Shown: one piece after another, positions 16,786 through 26,518 of the stretch
How the letters are laid out: each line of letters starts with the position of its first letter
How positions within the stretch are numbered: the first letter of the stretch is position 1
Virus record (IMG/VR): IMGVR_UViG_3300018041_000006
Coordinates: 1 to 62,097 of that record
DNA: 62,097 nucleotides
From: a virus
Direction: 5' to 3' (one strand)
Notes under the pieces: model-generated
What the model saw: only the letters and a program-made list of their open reading frames with translations
The model's database searches: none
Told to the model about the DNA's origin: nothing
Position numbers and translations under genes: made by a program

Positions 16786-17607
16786 TTAAAATCTTAACCA
16801 TTTTGGAGACCAATATAATCCAAAATTAATTGTTGGTCCTATTCCTATTGTTTTTTCGTTCGTTAAAGATACGCCATATCCGATTCCTATTCCTCCGGAC
16901 CAGCCTCCTGTATTCTCTTTTGATCTATTGTTTAGTTTATTATTTATCAAATTTATATTTTCAATAGATCCTATAGTTAATCCAGGATATGAAGTTGAAA
17001 TTTTAACTTGATCTATACCCTCTATATTTTCAATAGCCGCCCTAAGAGTTAAATTTTGATTAGCCAATAAAGAAACATTGGTTGAATTCCAGCCCTTTAG
17101 CGTTCTCATTACTGTTAAAGAACCTGAAATATTTCTAGAATTACCATTTCCAAAATCATCATTTCTTTGAAATTTAATAACTGCAGTAGAATCATTTACT
17201 TGCGTAGTGGTAGTTGCTGCAATAATGCTGTCTCTAATTTGAATTTCACTCATTAATAAACTTTTTACACCTTCTAATTCTTCATTTAGAGATAAAGCAT
17301 CTATGTAATTAGAAGTAAGATCTTTGTTTATTTTCTGCAAATCGCTTATGTCAAATTGATAACTAGATATTTGTGAAACTAAATCTCCATTCTTGTTTTT
17401 AAAATTTCTAATAGAATCATTAGCAGCTATATAATTATTTAAATTAGTTTCTGCAAGCATTTCAGTTTTTCTAAGATCTTCTTTTAAATTATCAATACGA
17501 TTGCACTGTTGCATCATAAACATAACTAAAACTCCTCCAGCAATAAAAGCAAGAGTATTTTTATCCAAAGATTTAATCCAGTTAAATATGTTAATTAATT
17601 TAAGCAT
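16786..17607 (-). CDS. Membrane-anchored coiled-coil protein with beta C-terminus (DUF6808-like, possible lysis role)
   Basis: I choose the ATG at 17607, 273 aa starting MLKLINIFNWIKSLDK. The longer frame (17676) reads back into the upstream gene and gives an implausible Arg/His-rich N-terminus. One transmembrane segment (TLAFIAGGVLVMFMMQQC) is followed by a coiled coil (about 45-130). The C-terminal ~60 residues are Gly-rich and strand-like and end SPKWLRF, with a terminal aromatic as in outer-membrane beta proteins. The plan resembles DUF6808-type proteins of Bacteroidota phages. A spanin-like role, linking inner and outer membranes at lysis, is possible but not shown. Confidence 0.7.
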   Translation of the reverse strand: MLKLINIFNWIKSLDKNTLAFIAGGVLVMFMMQQCNRIDNLKEDLRKTEMLAETNLNNYIAANDSIRNFKNKNGDLVSQISSYQFDISDLQKINKDLTSNYIDALSLNEELEGVKSLLMSEIQIRDSIIAATTTTQVNDSTAVIKFQRNDDFGNGNSRNISGSLTVMRTLKGWNSTNVSLLANQNLTLRAAIENIEGIDQVKISTSYPGLTIGSIENINLINNKLNNRSKENTGGWSGGIGIGYGVSLTNEKTIGIGPTINFGLYWSPKWLRF

Positions 17608-17618
17608 GTATATAGTTA

Positions 17619-19547
17619 TTATAATGGGCCGCCTCCACCTATGTTTCCTCCACCTACAATGTTTATGGTTTCCCAAGAATTTGTATCGGTTGGATAAGAA
17701 AAGGTAAACTCTAGTTCTATTGGTGCATTTGTTGCAAATGCCTTTGATATATCTCCACTGTCAACAATTGTTGTTACTGTATCTGAACCTGAAGGATTTT
17801 GAGACTGGGTTGCTAACGCTATCTGAGTAGTTCCTGGTTTTATAAAACCCCATAGTTGAACATCATCATTAGTATCGTCTGCCCCATAATTTAATAGATT
17901 AGCCCTTATTGGAAACATTATTTGGCTAAATGCATTCTTTAAATTAGCAAACCTTCTTAAGTTAATTAAAAAGGGATCGTTAGCAATACTAGAATCTCCA
18001 ATTAAAGCATCATTAGATGAAACTTTATCAACCTGTGTAAAATTACTAATATGACTAGAAGTAAGAATATCAAACGATAATCTAGCCCAAACAGTCACCA
18101 TATTTCCAACTTTAGTCATTCTAAGGTTACTTGATCCCAAATCAACAATTGTGGATATTTTAGTTTGTCCAGTACTACCACTTGTAAAAATATCATTAGT
18201 AACATATGTATTAACCCCTGTAATTACATCATTTCCTTGAGTTGGATTATCAAACCAAAAAGATTGATTGCTTAAAGGAACCATCCATTTATTATCTACA
18301 TTAATAGGTATCCATTCGAAATAGTCGCCAAGTGTTCTTCTTGAAATAGTAGTATTGTTACTTAGTGCAGCTGTGATTCCAAGTTGTAGATTTCCTTGAC
18401 CGCCTGGCTTCCAAGTAATACCTGGAGATGTAGTATTTGTAGTTCCCGTTGAATTTAAATAAATTTTTTCGGAAACAACTGCCCTATCATTTAATCTAAT
18501 AACACTTGAAATAGAATCAGTTCCACCAAAAACTCCACCTATATTTACCTTTTCAACACCGCCTAATGTAATACTTGCTTCATTATTAGCAGAATTTGCA
18601 TAATCAGAATCACCCTGTATAGAAATATATGAAGTTTTTGAAGGGTTTGATAATCTATTAAAATCTACCCATGCTCCATCTCCATGATAGCCCTCATACT
18701 TGTCTTTAGATGTGTTAAATCTAATAATACCAACATCGGGAATTGGTCTTTCTGCAGTTGTACCGTTAGGAATTAGTATTCCTCCATTACCGGTAAAACT
18801 TGATAAATTTCCACCAACTGATAATTCTCCACCAACATCTAAATCTGCATTAATGGTAACATTATTATTAAAAACCGAGGTACCATTAAATATAGAATTA
18901 GGATCTATAGTTACGTCTCCTCCGGCTAAAAAGTTAACTCCATTGCTATTTGCTATTTCAATAGATTGGTATCCATTTAAAGAAATAACTTGAGACTGTA
19001 TTGACAATTTAGTTGATGTTGAACCTGTTTCTGGTTGAATAATCCAATTAGTACCTGGAGTACCGTTACCATTATAATCACTCGTAGATTCTCCTCTAAT
19101 AGTTAGATTTTCTAAATTATTTCCATAAGGTAACCATTTCTGAACATACGAAAAAACACTACTTTGTCCGATGGTTAATTGAGAGTTGACATCAATATCT
19201 CCATTATTTATACCTTCTTCATATAAAGTATCACCAATAAAGACGGCAGTTTCTTCAGCATTAGTGTCATCTTTTGGCTTAACTATAAATGCATTATGCT
19301 GTGAATGCTGCATTCTATCCCAATAGTTTATAGAAGATCCTTGATCTCCTTTAACGCCTTGATCTCCTTTAACACCTTGATCTCCTTTAATGCCAGAAGC
19401 ACCAATAGATCCAGAGTCTCCTTTAACTCCTTTAGGTCCTTCTTTACCGCCATTGGTAAGAATTTGGTCAAAGTTATAATTTACTTTTTCCCACTTAATA
19501 AAATCGGTATCACTAGGATACAATATTTCTTTAATATTGATTGGCAT
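17619..19547 (-). CDS. Tail fibre with collagen-like repeat
   Basis: 642 aa. The N-terminal ~33 residues are followed by a collagen-like Gly-X-Y run (about 34-68: GPKGVKGDSGSIGASGIKGD and onward, including three KGDQGV/S units). The remainder is beta-rich and Asn/Ser/Thr-rich, typical of trimeric fibres, and ends GGGNIGGGGPL. Collagen repeats usually trimerise phage fibres and act as flexible stalks. The gene lies in the fibre block, directly after the 2301-aa gene. It is a candidate for host recognition. Confidence 0.85.
   Translation of the reverse strand: MPINIKEILYPSDTDFIKWEKVNYNFDQILTNGGKEGPKGVKGDSGSIGASGIKGDQGVKGDQGVKGDQGSSINYWDRMQHSQHNAFIVKPKDDTNAEETAVFIGDTLYEEGINNGDIDVNSQLTIGQSSVFSYVQKWLPYGNNLENLTIRGESTSDYNGNGTPGTNWIIQPETGSTSTKLSIQSQVISLNGYQSIEIANSNGVNFLAGGDVTIDPNSIFNGTSVFNNNVTINADLDVGGELSVGGNLSSFTGNGGILIPNGTTAERPIPDVGIIRFNTSKDKYEGYHGDGAWVDFNRLSNPSKTSYISIQGDSDYANSANNEASITLGGVEKVNIGGVFGGTDSISSVIRLNDRAVVSEKIYLNSTGTTNTTSPGITWKPGGQGNLQLGITAALSNNTTISRRTLGDYFEWIPINVDNKWMVPLSNQSFWFDNPTQGNDVITGVNTYVTNDIFTSGSTGQTKISTIVDLGSSNLRMTKVGNMVTVWARLSFDILTSSHISNFTQVDKVSSNDALIGDSSIANDPFLINLRRFANLKNAFSQIMFPIRANLLNYGADDTNDDVQLWGFIKPGTTQIALATQSQNPSGSDTVTTIVDSGDISKAFATNAPIELEFTFSYPTDTNSWETINIVGGGNIGGGGPL
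19345..19440 (-). repeat. Collagen-like coding repeat
   Basis: An 18-base unit, seen on the plus strand as ccttgatctcctttaacg, is repeated with small changes and encodes GVKGDQ units. It is part of the fibre gene and not a CRISPR-type repeat. Confidence 0.85.
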
Positions 19548-19548
19548 T

Positions 19549-22500
19549 TTATGCTTGTATTTTTATCAAAGCTCTCAAGCTATAAGTGTAGCCTAGCTTT
19601 TTATTATATATTAGTCTAAAATTCAGTGGCTTTTGACCATGCATTCTATATGTAAAGTCAGAGTCTTTTTCATATCCATTATCAATTAAAGATAGATCTT
19701 GCGTTGATATTATTTCAGATGGAATTCCTTTTCTCTTCTTAGAAAAAATATTTATATTGTCTATAGAATATAAATTAACCATATTATTTAAAGCATATGA
19801 TAGAACGTCGTCATTTATTGTTGTTTGATCTCCTTCTGATTTTTCAGGAGATACAAACTTTTCTATCGTTTTATTTAAACCATCTTCCCCAATAATTTTA
19901 GAAACTAAATCTTCCATGTAAAAATCTACAATTATCTGAGAATCATCTTCAAAAAATACAATATCTGTTTCATTAGATCTATTTTTAACAATAAAATCTA
20001 GTTCTGATGCTGAACTGACATTCGACGTAGTAAAGCTATATATGCTATATGAAGGCTTATATTTAATAACAGTAGATCCTAAATATGATTTTTCTTCTAA
20101 CGTCTCTACAGTACCCGGTAAGTAATCTATTTCTCCACCTGCCCTAGATCTAATATAATAACCATCTTCCCATGATGATTTAAATACATTAATATCTCGC
20201 TTATCAATAGCAGTCTCACCTATTAAAGGATATTGAGGTAAATATTTACTACTTTCTGTAAGTTTAGTAACTCCAATTGTATTAATATCATTTACCTTGT
20301 GATAAAAATGATTTTTAATTAAACCCCACTCTGAATCGTGTTTCCCTTTATCAGAAATAAATCCTACGTTAAATGCAACTCCTAATCGATTATACCTATT
20401 GTAAAACGCAAGAGATTTATTAACATCGTAGTTTGTAGATAGATTAAGTTTATAGTAAGGCTCTTTTAAATTTTTAAATAAAGGATCGTATTCTCTTTGA
20501 TCTCTAATGACTTTGTTAAACGAGTAAATATCAGTAAACGTAACAACCGGAGTCAAATCAACCGTATATTTTCCATTATGTCTAATCAAGAATGGATAAT
20601 ATTTTTGTCCTTCTTCTAAAGTATATCCTATTGTTTCCTTTTTTAGCTTATAGCTCTTTGGAGTATCTGTGTCTATTTCAGAAATTATACTCGAGTTCTT
20701 TATTATTTCATTACCATCATCAATTCTAACTCTAAATTTATTAGATATTTCATTTCCAAAGGAATCGATAATAGTATATTTTATATCTTCTGATCCAGTA
20801 TTTATCTTATCAAATACATTGCTTGCAGAAAGTTGCGATAATAATATTTGGTGAGCGTTTACTCCACCACCCTCATATGTATACGATGCGTTAGACTGTG
20901 CCTGAATAGGAATTGTATATGGATTAACGACTTGAATTACTCCATTTTGATCGTAGTAGTAAGGTACCCCAGAAACTTGAATTTGATCTACACTTATAAC
21001 TTTAACAACATCTAAATAATAATAAGTTCCAAATCCATAATCTATTTTTAACCTACCATAGCTTCCATCTTCAGTAGATGCCATCTGTGTATCAAATGCA
21101 GGTAAACTTCCATCATTATGTGGAATTCCATTTAATATATATGGGAACGCTGAAGGAGACCAGTTGATAGAAGAAACCTCAATCGCACCGTCGATTCCAA
21201 CATCTGCATATCTATAGAATGGCTGACCATTTATATCGTTGTCTAAAACTATTTTATGTTGAAGTTCATATAGGTATTTTCTGTTTAAGTAATCACCGAT
21301 AAAAGAGTCTTCAATATTAAGCTGTATATAGAAAATAACATACTTGAATTTCTCGTTCTTAATAAATTCATACTGTATGCTGTTGGTATTAGATGAATTA
21401 TTTACTTTTACAATTGTACTAAACTTATAACCATTAAACTTAGAATTTTTAACAGATTCCGAATTATTTGAATTTAAGTCTTTCTTTTCTTTAAAGGTAA
21501 ACTTTAAACCTTTAAATATGGTACTTGCAAAATCATCAGTTGATCCTCCTGATATAATGGTATATTTTTTTGATAGATTAGTTTTTGTAAAGAAAACCGT
21601 GCTTAATGTAGCATTTGGATCACTAGGATCTTCAAATTCAACCGTAAGCTCTCTACCGTCATTAACCATGAATAGATCAAAATAGTCATTATCAACATCT
21701 ATAAATGTTGATCTATCTAACTCAAATCCTTCAACAAAATTAATATAACTAAAACCATCATTATGCATATCGTACGTGAAATATTCAGGCCATTGATCTA
21801 AATAAAACCACTCATGTGTAAATGCATCTCTATTTCTACCCTCAACTCTAATATCTGGAGAAAAATTAGTTCTACCGAACGCTTCATTTGTATTTAAATA
21901 ATAAGGTTCTTCTCTAACATTTAAAGTATCTTTTAATACCCACTTATTAATGTTAGGAACAACTCTCGAATTAGTTGAAAATTCTTTTAGGTAATTTTCC
22001 TTTAATCTATCATATTCTGAATATATCTTTTCAAGATTATCCTCTTTTGAATCTTCGTCCTTTAATATTGGTAAAAGATTTGAAAAATATTCTCTAGGAT
22101 TTAATCCAAAATCAGAAGATAATATTTCACTTTGATCTAGATTACCAATACTTGAATTTTCATATGGCGCATAATTAATATTTTCACGAGTTTCATAATT
22201 TAATTCCTTTAGTTCGGAATTAGAGGTATCATAAAAATCAAAATTCATGTCATATATGTCATATGCTGAAAATAAACCTAGATAGATCTTGTTTTTAACA
22301 TATGCTAAATAATCTCCAGAGACTAAATCATTCTTTGATTCTAAAATTAATTTGTAGTAATTATCTTTTAAGTCGGGATCTTCAACAATATCTAAAACTT
22401 TATTATACCTTTCTTTATATTTAGTAGGTAAGTAGTCTCCAATTTCTATTTCAGATATAACATCACTATTAACATATACTGATTTTTTTGAAGAGTGGCC

Positions 22501-25500
22501 TCCTGTAAAATAATAGGAAGTATAGTAATCTAGAACATCATTACTTAATTCTAAATTGTTATTGACGTCCATTAAATCAGATTCTAGAAATTGAGTACCA
22601 TTATTATTAGAAATCAATATTGTAGAATCCATTAATTTATATCCATCAACATTATTTAATATGAAAATATTATTGTCAATGTTGTACGCATCATAATCTG
22701 TATTATTTCTAATTATACCAGCAATTGAAAACGCAATGTCTGAAAAACTACCAAGTGCTGAAAACCTATTAGAAGTAAATCCTTTTTTAGGAATATTACC
22801 AGAATTATCGGCATAAAATATTCCTTCTAACTGATTAACATTTGTGTATATCTCTTTAGATGCGATAATACTAGAAACTGTTGTAACATTTATATTATTA
22901 TCAACTAAGCTTGTAAGTCTTTCCCTAATCACTACGCTTTCTGCTAGATCACTAGATTCTAAACTTAAACTATATCTAGCATAGAAATTTAGAGTTTGCT
23001 GAGGATAGTTTTGAGGATTAACCGGAATGTCAATCCACTTAGAATTTAATGATAACCAAGTAGAATTTGAATCTTGTCCAGAAGTAAATTCAATATAATT
23101 ACCAAATTCATCAGAAATCGATATAGTTTCGTTTCCTACATTTTTTATAATCTTAAACCTAACCGCCTCTTTTTTAACTTTACTAACTCTAATAATATCA
23201 TTACTATTTGGAGTATCAACAACTTGTAATTTAATAAAGTCTTTACCTGCTTTTTGGTTTTCAATAATAGATAATGATTTATTCTTACTGGTAATACCAA
23301 GCATCGAATTTATTTCTGAGTCAGTTGCTTTTATAGAAACATTATATCTTGAAGCGGTATACGCATTTGCAGCATCTAAATTATAGAATTTTTGATTTAA
23401 TCTGGCATATGATAATACCCCAGCATTTTGAAGTAGTTTATATTCAGGTATACAGAATGTCGGATCTTCTCCTCCTAAATATGAGTCTAATGACTTAAAT
23501 TTAATTAGTCCATTTTTTATATAAGCTATCTCTCCAGTACCTGAATCAAAATCATCTACATATAGTCCAAAATATCTATTTACAGAATAGTCTTTTGCAT
23601 CCTCATCATTAAACATAAACTCTAAGTTTACTAGATTTGCACATGCAACTTTATTTCTTCTAAATCCATCAGTTATAAAATCATTCTCATCTATTAATGG
23701 AGAATCCTTTTTAACAAAATCATCGTATATAAACTCTGGCTTATTAACAAAACCTCCTTTTAATAAATCAACCCCATTAAAAGTTGAACTTTCTCCTTCC
23801 TCCATAGTGATAGTTAATGGAGTTTCAGGGAAAAACTCATCCTGTACGTGCGATCTTAAATATTTACCAATCGATGAGGAATTACTTAAATCAAAAACTT
23901 TAACAATTTTAGAATTTCTTGTAATTTTTGTAATTCTATCTAATTTATCATCAGATAAATCCGTGAAATTAGTTTTTGGAAGAGGATCTTCTACTCTGTA
24001 GATAACAAATTTCGTTGGAAGATTATTATCTAACCAAATAGGTGCCATCATTCTATAATCTTCACTATACAGCTTAGAAGAATTAACACGAGTACCGTAA
24101 TGATAATCTTCCTCAAATTGTTTAGAATAATCATCTAAAACCGAGTAATCAGAATAATTTCTTTTAGTATCAAATGTAGAATCTATCGGAGTAGACGTAT
24201 TTCTATAATATGATGCTAAATCATAAGAAAACTTAGAACTAGGACTTAATTCATATTTTTTATATCTAGAATCGGCGAGCCCTCTATTCGCATTTATTGA
24301 ATCAAAATATATTCTATCCTCGCTATCTACTACTAACTTAACATTAGTACTGAGTTTTGGATTAGTTCTCAATAGAGGCTTAGATAAATTATCTAGCTTG
24401 TAATTTTTTTCAGCTTTTAAATTTGGCCCAGGATTTTCTGGAATGGCCTCTTCTATATATGGAAGCGTGTATTCTAATCTATTAGAATCATTACCACAAT
24501 CTAAACAAGAACTATATAAGTTCAGTGTAGATTCACTAAATATTCCTAAAGTTGTAGCATCTGAAAATTCTACTAAGTCGTAATAATTTTCTAAAAGAAC
24601 CTTTGCTTCATATTCAGTGTTAGCTATAATTCTATGAACATATTCAACACACCCACATATGTTTTTAGAAAAAACAGTCCTAGATTGACCATTTATATAA
24701 TCAATGAAATCAGATATGTAATTAGTCTCATTAATTCCATGCTTACCATCTATTAGATACAATGGATATGAATTTGCACTCTGTCCAATTGTATTGGGTC
24801 CACACTTATAAAAAGCATAATATACTTTATATCCTCCAGTGTTTAGGTCTACTGTACTATATTTAGGATCTCTTGTCACGCTTGGGCATTCTTTACCTTC
24901 CCAAATAGAACCTGAATAACTAGGAACTGAACCTCCGTTAATGTCATTCCCTATGTAATGAGATCCTGTCCAAATAAAATATTGATTAGGAGAAATGCTG
25001 CCATCTGCAGCTCCTATTACATCATAATCAATAAGCTTGTTGTAATTTGAATTTTCAGCACCAGAAGGATCTGTATATAAATAGATGTTATTTTTTACTA
25101 TGGTGAGTAGGTCCAATGGAGAACTAGACATATAGAATACTTCAACATCGATCTTAGGATAATGACAAAAACCAACAAACTCAGAAGCGCTATTACATTG
25201 AGATACTTGTATTGTTTTTTGCTGTAATACTGGATCTCCTGCAGTTGCACATGAAATAGTAGTAGGTAGCCAATTTTGTTGAAATTGATCCCAAAAGTAA
25301 CCATAATCGACTGAAGTCGAATACATCCCTGAAGTAGCAACGTTCGTCGTATGGTTATTATCATAGAAATTTTGAACGGCGTCTTCTGGAGTGCTAAAGA
25401 TGCTTATACTATTATTAACTAACTCATCTATGGTATTATAGGAAGGGCCTCCAGGGCCAGTGTAATAGTAGTATGGATTATTTAAAGGACTAGAACAAAA

Positions 25501-26454
25501 AGTACTAGAAGTCGTTGCATATAAAAGATTAATTTGAATACCTGAAGAACCTGGACATAATAGTGGTGTCCATCCTGCAGCATCAGGTTGAGTTCCAGGA
25601 TCTATTGAAGGAACTAAAACTAAATTATTTTGGCTGTAGTCTGTTTGACTACCTCCTGCCATTAACCAAACACTACTAGTTCCATTACCATTAATGTAAA
25701 ATTCAGATATAGAGTCTCCGTAAGATCCAGGGTATAAAGGTTCTAATCCAAATGTAGAATATACAGCAGGATCAGTTAAATTAGGTACATTTGCAGCGGG
25801 TGGTTCTCCAACTGGATTTGGGAAAATTAATAAATTAATAGAACCTTGAGTATGCGCATATATTATTTGTTCGATTAATGTATACGTTTCTGTTCCATCA
25901 TAATACAACCAAGCAGTTTGAATTCCGCTACAATACGATCCTTCATTTAAATCCCCAGTAAAATATACTTGGAATTTTTTAACAGAATCTGGAAGTCCTA
26001 CAACTGGGCCACCACCACTAGTTCCAGAAGTTCCACTAGTCCCAGAAGTTCCACTGGAACCATATGTACATGTTGTCGTGTTCTCCCATTTTAGTTGACT
26101 ATTAGGATCATAATCAGCAATAAAGGCGCTTCCACTGGATAAACTACCATCAAATGATATAGATGAATATACACCAGGTGAACATTCATAACCTGAATTT
26201 CCTAATAACCCCTGTAACTGATTAATATAAATACGTACTTTAAATAGGCTTAGATCTGAAATAGATGCATTATCTGAAAGTCCATGAGGATTTCCATTAA
26301 TATCAATCTGATCATACCATACGATATAGGTATCTGGTAAAGTTCCAGGGTCTGCAGGAATTCCATTGACCGCAAATAAAGTGTCATGCTGTGACGTGCA
26401 AATATTTGGGTCTGCTGTCAGCCCTGACTTATAATATACTTGAGTTTGAAACAT
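19549..26454 (-). CDS. Giant tail/adhesin protein with SGTSG repeat
   Basis: 2301 aa, the largest gene here. The N-terminal ~660 residues are Cys- and Gly-containing and carry an SGTSGTSGTSGTSG stretch near residue 140, a low-complexity linker found in many Bacteroidota phage fibres. From about residue 670 the composition changes to Asp/Asn/Tyr/Lys-rich, beta-dominant sequence up to the C-terminus. This suggests two parts: an N-terminal host-facing or decorating part and a long C-terminal virion scaffold. No enzyme motif was seen. Promoter-like sequence precedes it. The position suggests a baseplate-attached fibre or adhesin. Confidence 0.85.
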   Translation of the reverse strand: MFQTQVYYKSGLTADPNICTSQHDTLFAVNGIPADPGTLPDTYIVWYDQIDINGNPHGLSDNASISDLSLFKVRIYINQLQGLLGNSGYECSPGVYSSISFDGSLSSGSAFIADYDPNSQLKWENTTTCTYGSSGTSGTSGTSGTSGGGPVVGLPDSVKKFQVYFTGDLNEGSYCSGIQTAWLYYDGTETYTLIEQIIYAHTQGSINLLIFPNPVGEPPAANVPNLTDPAVYSTFGLEPLYPGSYGDSISEFYINGNGTSSVWLMAGGSQTDYSQNNLVLVPSIDPGTQPDAAGWTPLLCPGSSGIQINLLYATTSSTFCSSPLNNPYYYYTGPGGPSYNTIDELVNNSISIFSTPEDAVQNFYDNNHTTNVATSGMYSTSVDYGYFWDQFQQNWLPTTISCATAGDPVLQQKTIQVSQCNSASEFVGFCHYPKIDVEVFYMSSSPLDLLTIVKNNIYLYTDPSGAENSNYNKLIDYDVIGAADGSISPNQYFIWTGSHYIGNDINGGSVPSYSGSIWEGKECPSVTRDPKYSTVDLNTGGYKVYYAFYKCGPNTIGQSANSYPLYLIDGKHGINETNYISDFIDYINGQSRTVFSKNICGCVEYVHRIIANTEYEAKVLLENYYDLVEFSDATTLGIFSESTLNLYSSCLDCGNDSNRLEYTLPYIEEAIPENPGPNLKAEKNYKLDNLSKPLLRTNPKLSTNVKLVVDSEDRIYFDSINANRGLADSRYKKYELSPSSKFSYDLASYYRNTSTPIDSTFDTKRNYSDYSVLDDYSKQFEEDYHYGTRVNSSKLYSEDYRMMAPIWLDNNLPTKFVIYRVEDPLPKTNFTDLSDDKLDRITKITRNSKIVKVFDLSNSSSIGKYLRSHVQDEFFPETPLTITMEEGESSTFNGVDLLKGGFVNKPEFIYDDFVKKDSPLIDENDFITDGFRRNKVACANLVNLEFMFNDEDAKDYSVNRYFGLYVDDFDSGTGEIAYIKNGLIKFKSLDSYLGGEDPTFCIPEYKLLQNAGVLSYARLNQKFYNLDAANAYTASRYNVSIKATDSEINSMLGITSKNKSLSIIENQKAGKDFIKLQVVDTPNSNDIIRVSKVKKEAVRFKIIKNVGNETISISDEFGNYIEFTSGQDSNSTWLSLNSKWIDIPVNPQNYPQQTLNFYARYSLSLESSDLAESVVIRERLTSLVDNNINVTTVSSIIASKEIYTNVNQLEGIFYADNSGNIPKKGFTSNRFSALGSFSDIAFSIAGIIRNNTDYDAYNIDNNIFILNNVDGYKLMDSTILISNNNGTQFLESDLMDVNNNLELSNDVLDYYTSYYFTGGHSSKKSVYVNSDVISEIEIGDYLPTKYKERYNKVLDIVEDPDLKDNYYKLILESKNDLVSGDYLAYVKNKIYLGLFSAYDIYDMNFDFYDTSNSELKELNYETRENINYAPYENSSIGNLDQSEILSSDFGLNPREYFSNLLPILKDEDSKEDNLEKIYSEYDRLKENYLKEFSTNSRVVPNINKWVLKDTLNVREEPYYLNTNEAFGRTNFSPDIRVEGRNRDAFTHEWFYLDQWPEYFTYDMHNDGFSYINFVEGFELDRSTFIDVDNDYFDLFMVNDGRELTVEFEDPSDPNATLSTVFFTKTNLSKKYTIISGGSTDDFASTIFKGLKFTFKEKKDLNSNNSESVKNSKFNGYKFSTIVKVNNSSNTNSIQYEFIKNEKFKYVIFYIQLNIEDSFIGDYLNRKYLYELQHKIVLDNDINGQPFYRYADVGIDGAIEVSSINWSPSAFPYILNGIPHNDGSLPAFDTQMASTEDGSYGRLKIDYGFGTYYYLDVVKVISVDQIQVSGVPYYYDQNGVIQVVNPYTIPIQAQSNASYTYEGGGVNAHQILLSQLSASNVFDKINTGSEDIKYTIIDSFGNEISNKFRVRIDDGNEIIKNSSIISEIDTDTPKSYKLKKETIGYTLEEGQKYYPFLIRHNGKYTVDLTPVVTFTDIYSFNKVIRDQREYDPLFKNLKEPYYKLNLSTNYDVNKSLAFYNRYNRLGVAFNVGFISDKGKHDSEWGLIKNHFYHKVNDINTIGVTKLTESSKYLPQYPLIGETAIDKRDINVFKSSWEDGYYIRSRAGGEIDYLPGTVETLEEKSYLGSTVIKYKPSYSIYSFTTSNVSSASELDFIVKNRSNETDIVFFEDDSQIIVDFYMEDLVSKIIGEDGLNKTIEKFVSPEKSEGDQTTINDDVLSYALNNMVNLYSIDNINIFSKKRKGIPSEIISTQDLSLIDNGYEKDSDFTYRMHGQKPLNFRLIYNKKLGYTYSLRALIKIQA

Positions 26455-26496
26455 TTAATACTAGTCTATCTTTTTATAGAATATAATCCTATACTC

Positions 26497-26504
26497 TATA
26501 TATC
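26497..26504 (-). promoter_or_regulatory. Promoter-like element before giant adhesin gene
   Basis: The minus strand reads GATATATA followed by GAG, 43 bases before the start. It lies in the 64-base gap between two large structural genes and matches the recurring element. Confidence 0.4.
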
Positions 26505-26518
26505 AATTAAAGCTAGTA

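Noticed and set aside
17608-17676. N-terminal extension of the DUF6808-like protein
   Set aside because: The added residues (Arg/His/Trp-rich) are read from the end of the collagen fibre gene in another frame and would hide the membrane anchor.
19345-19440. Short tandem repeats resembling a CRISPR array
   Set aside because: The units are contiguous, in frame and encode Gly-X-Y collagen residues; there are no spacers.
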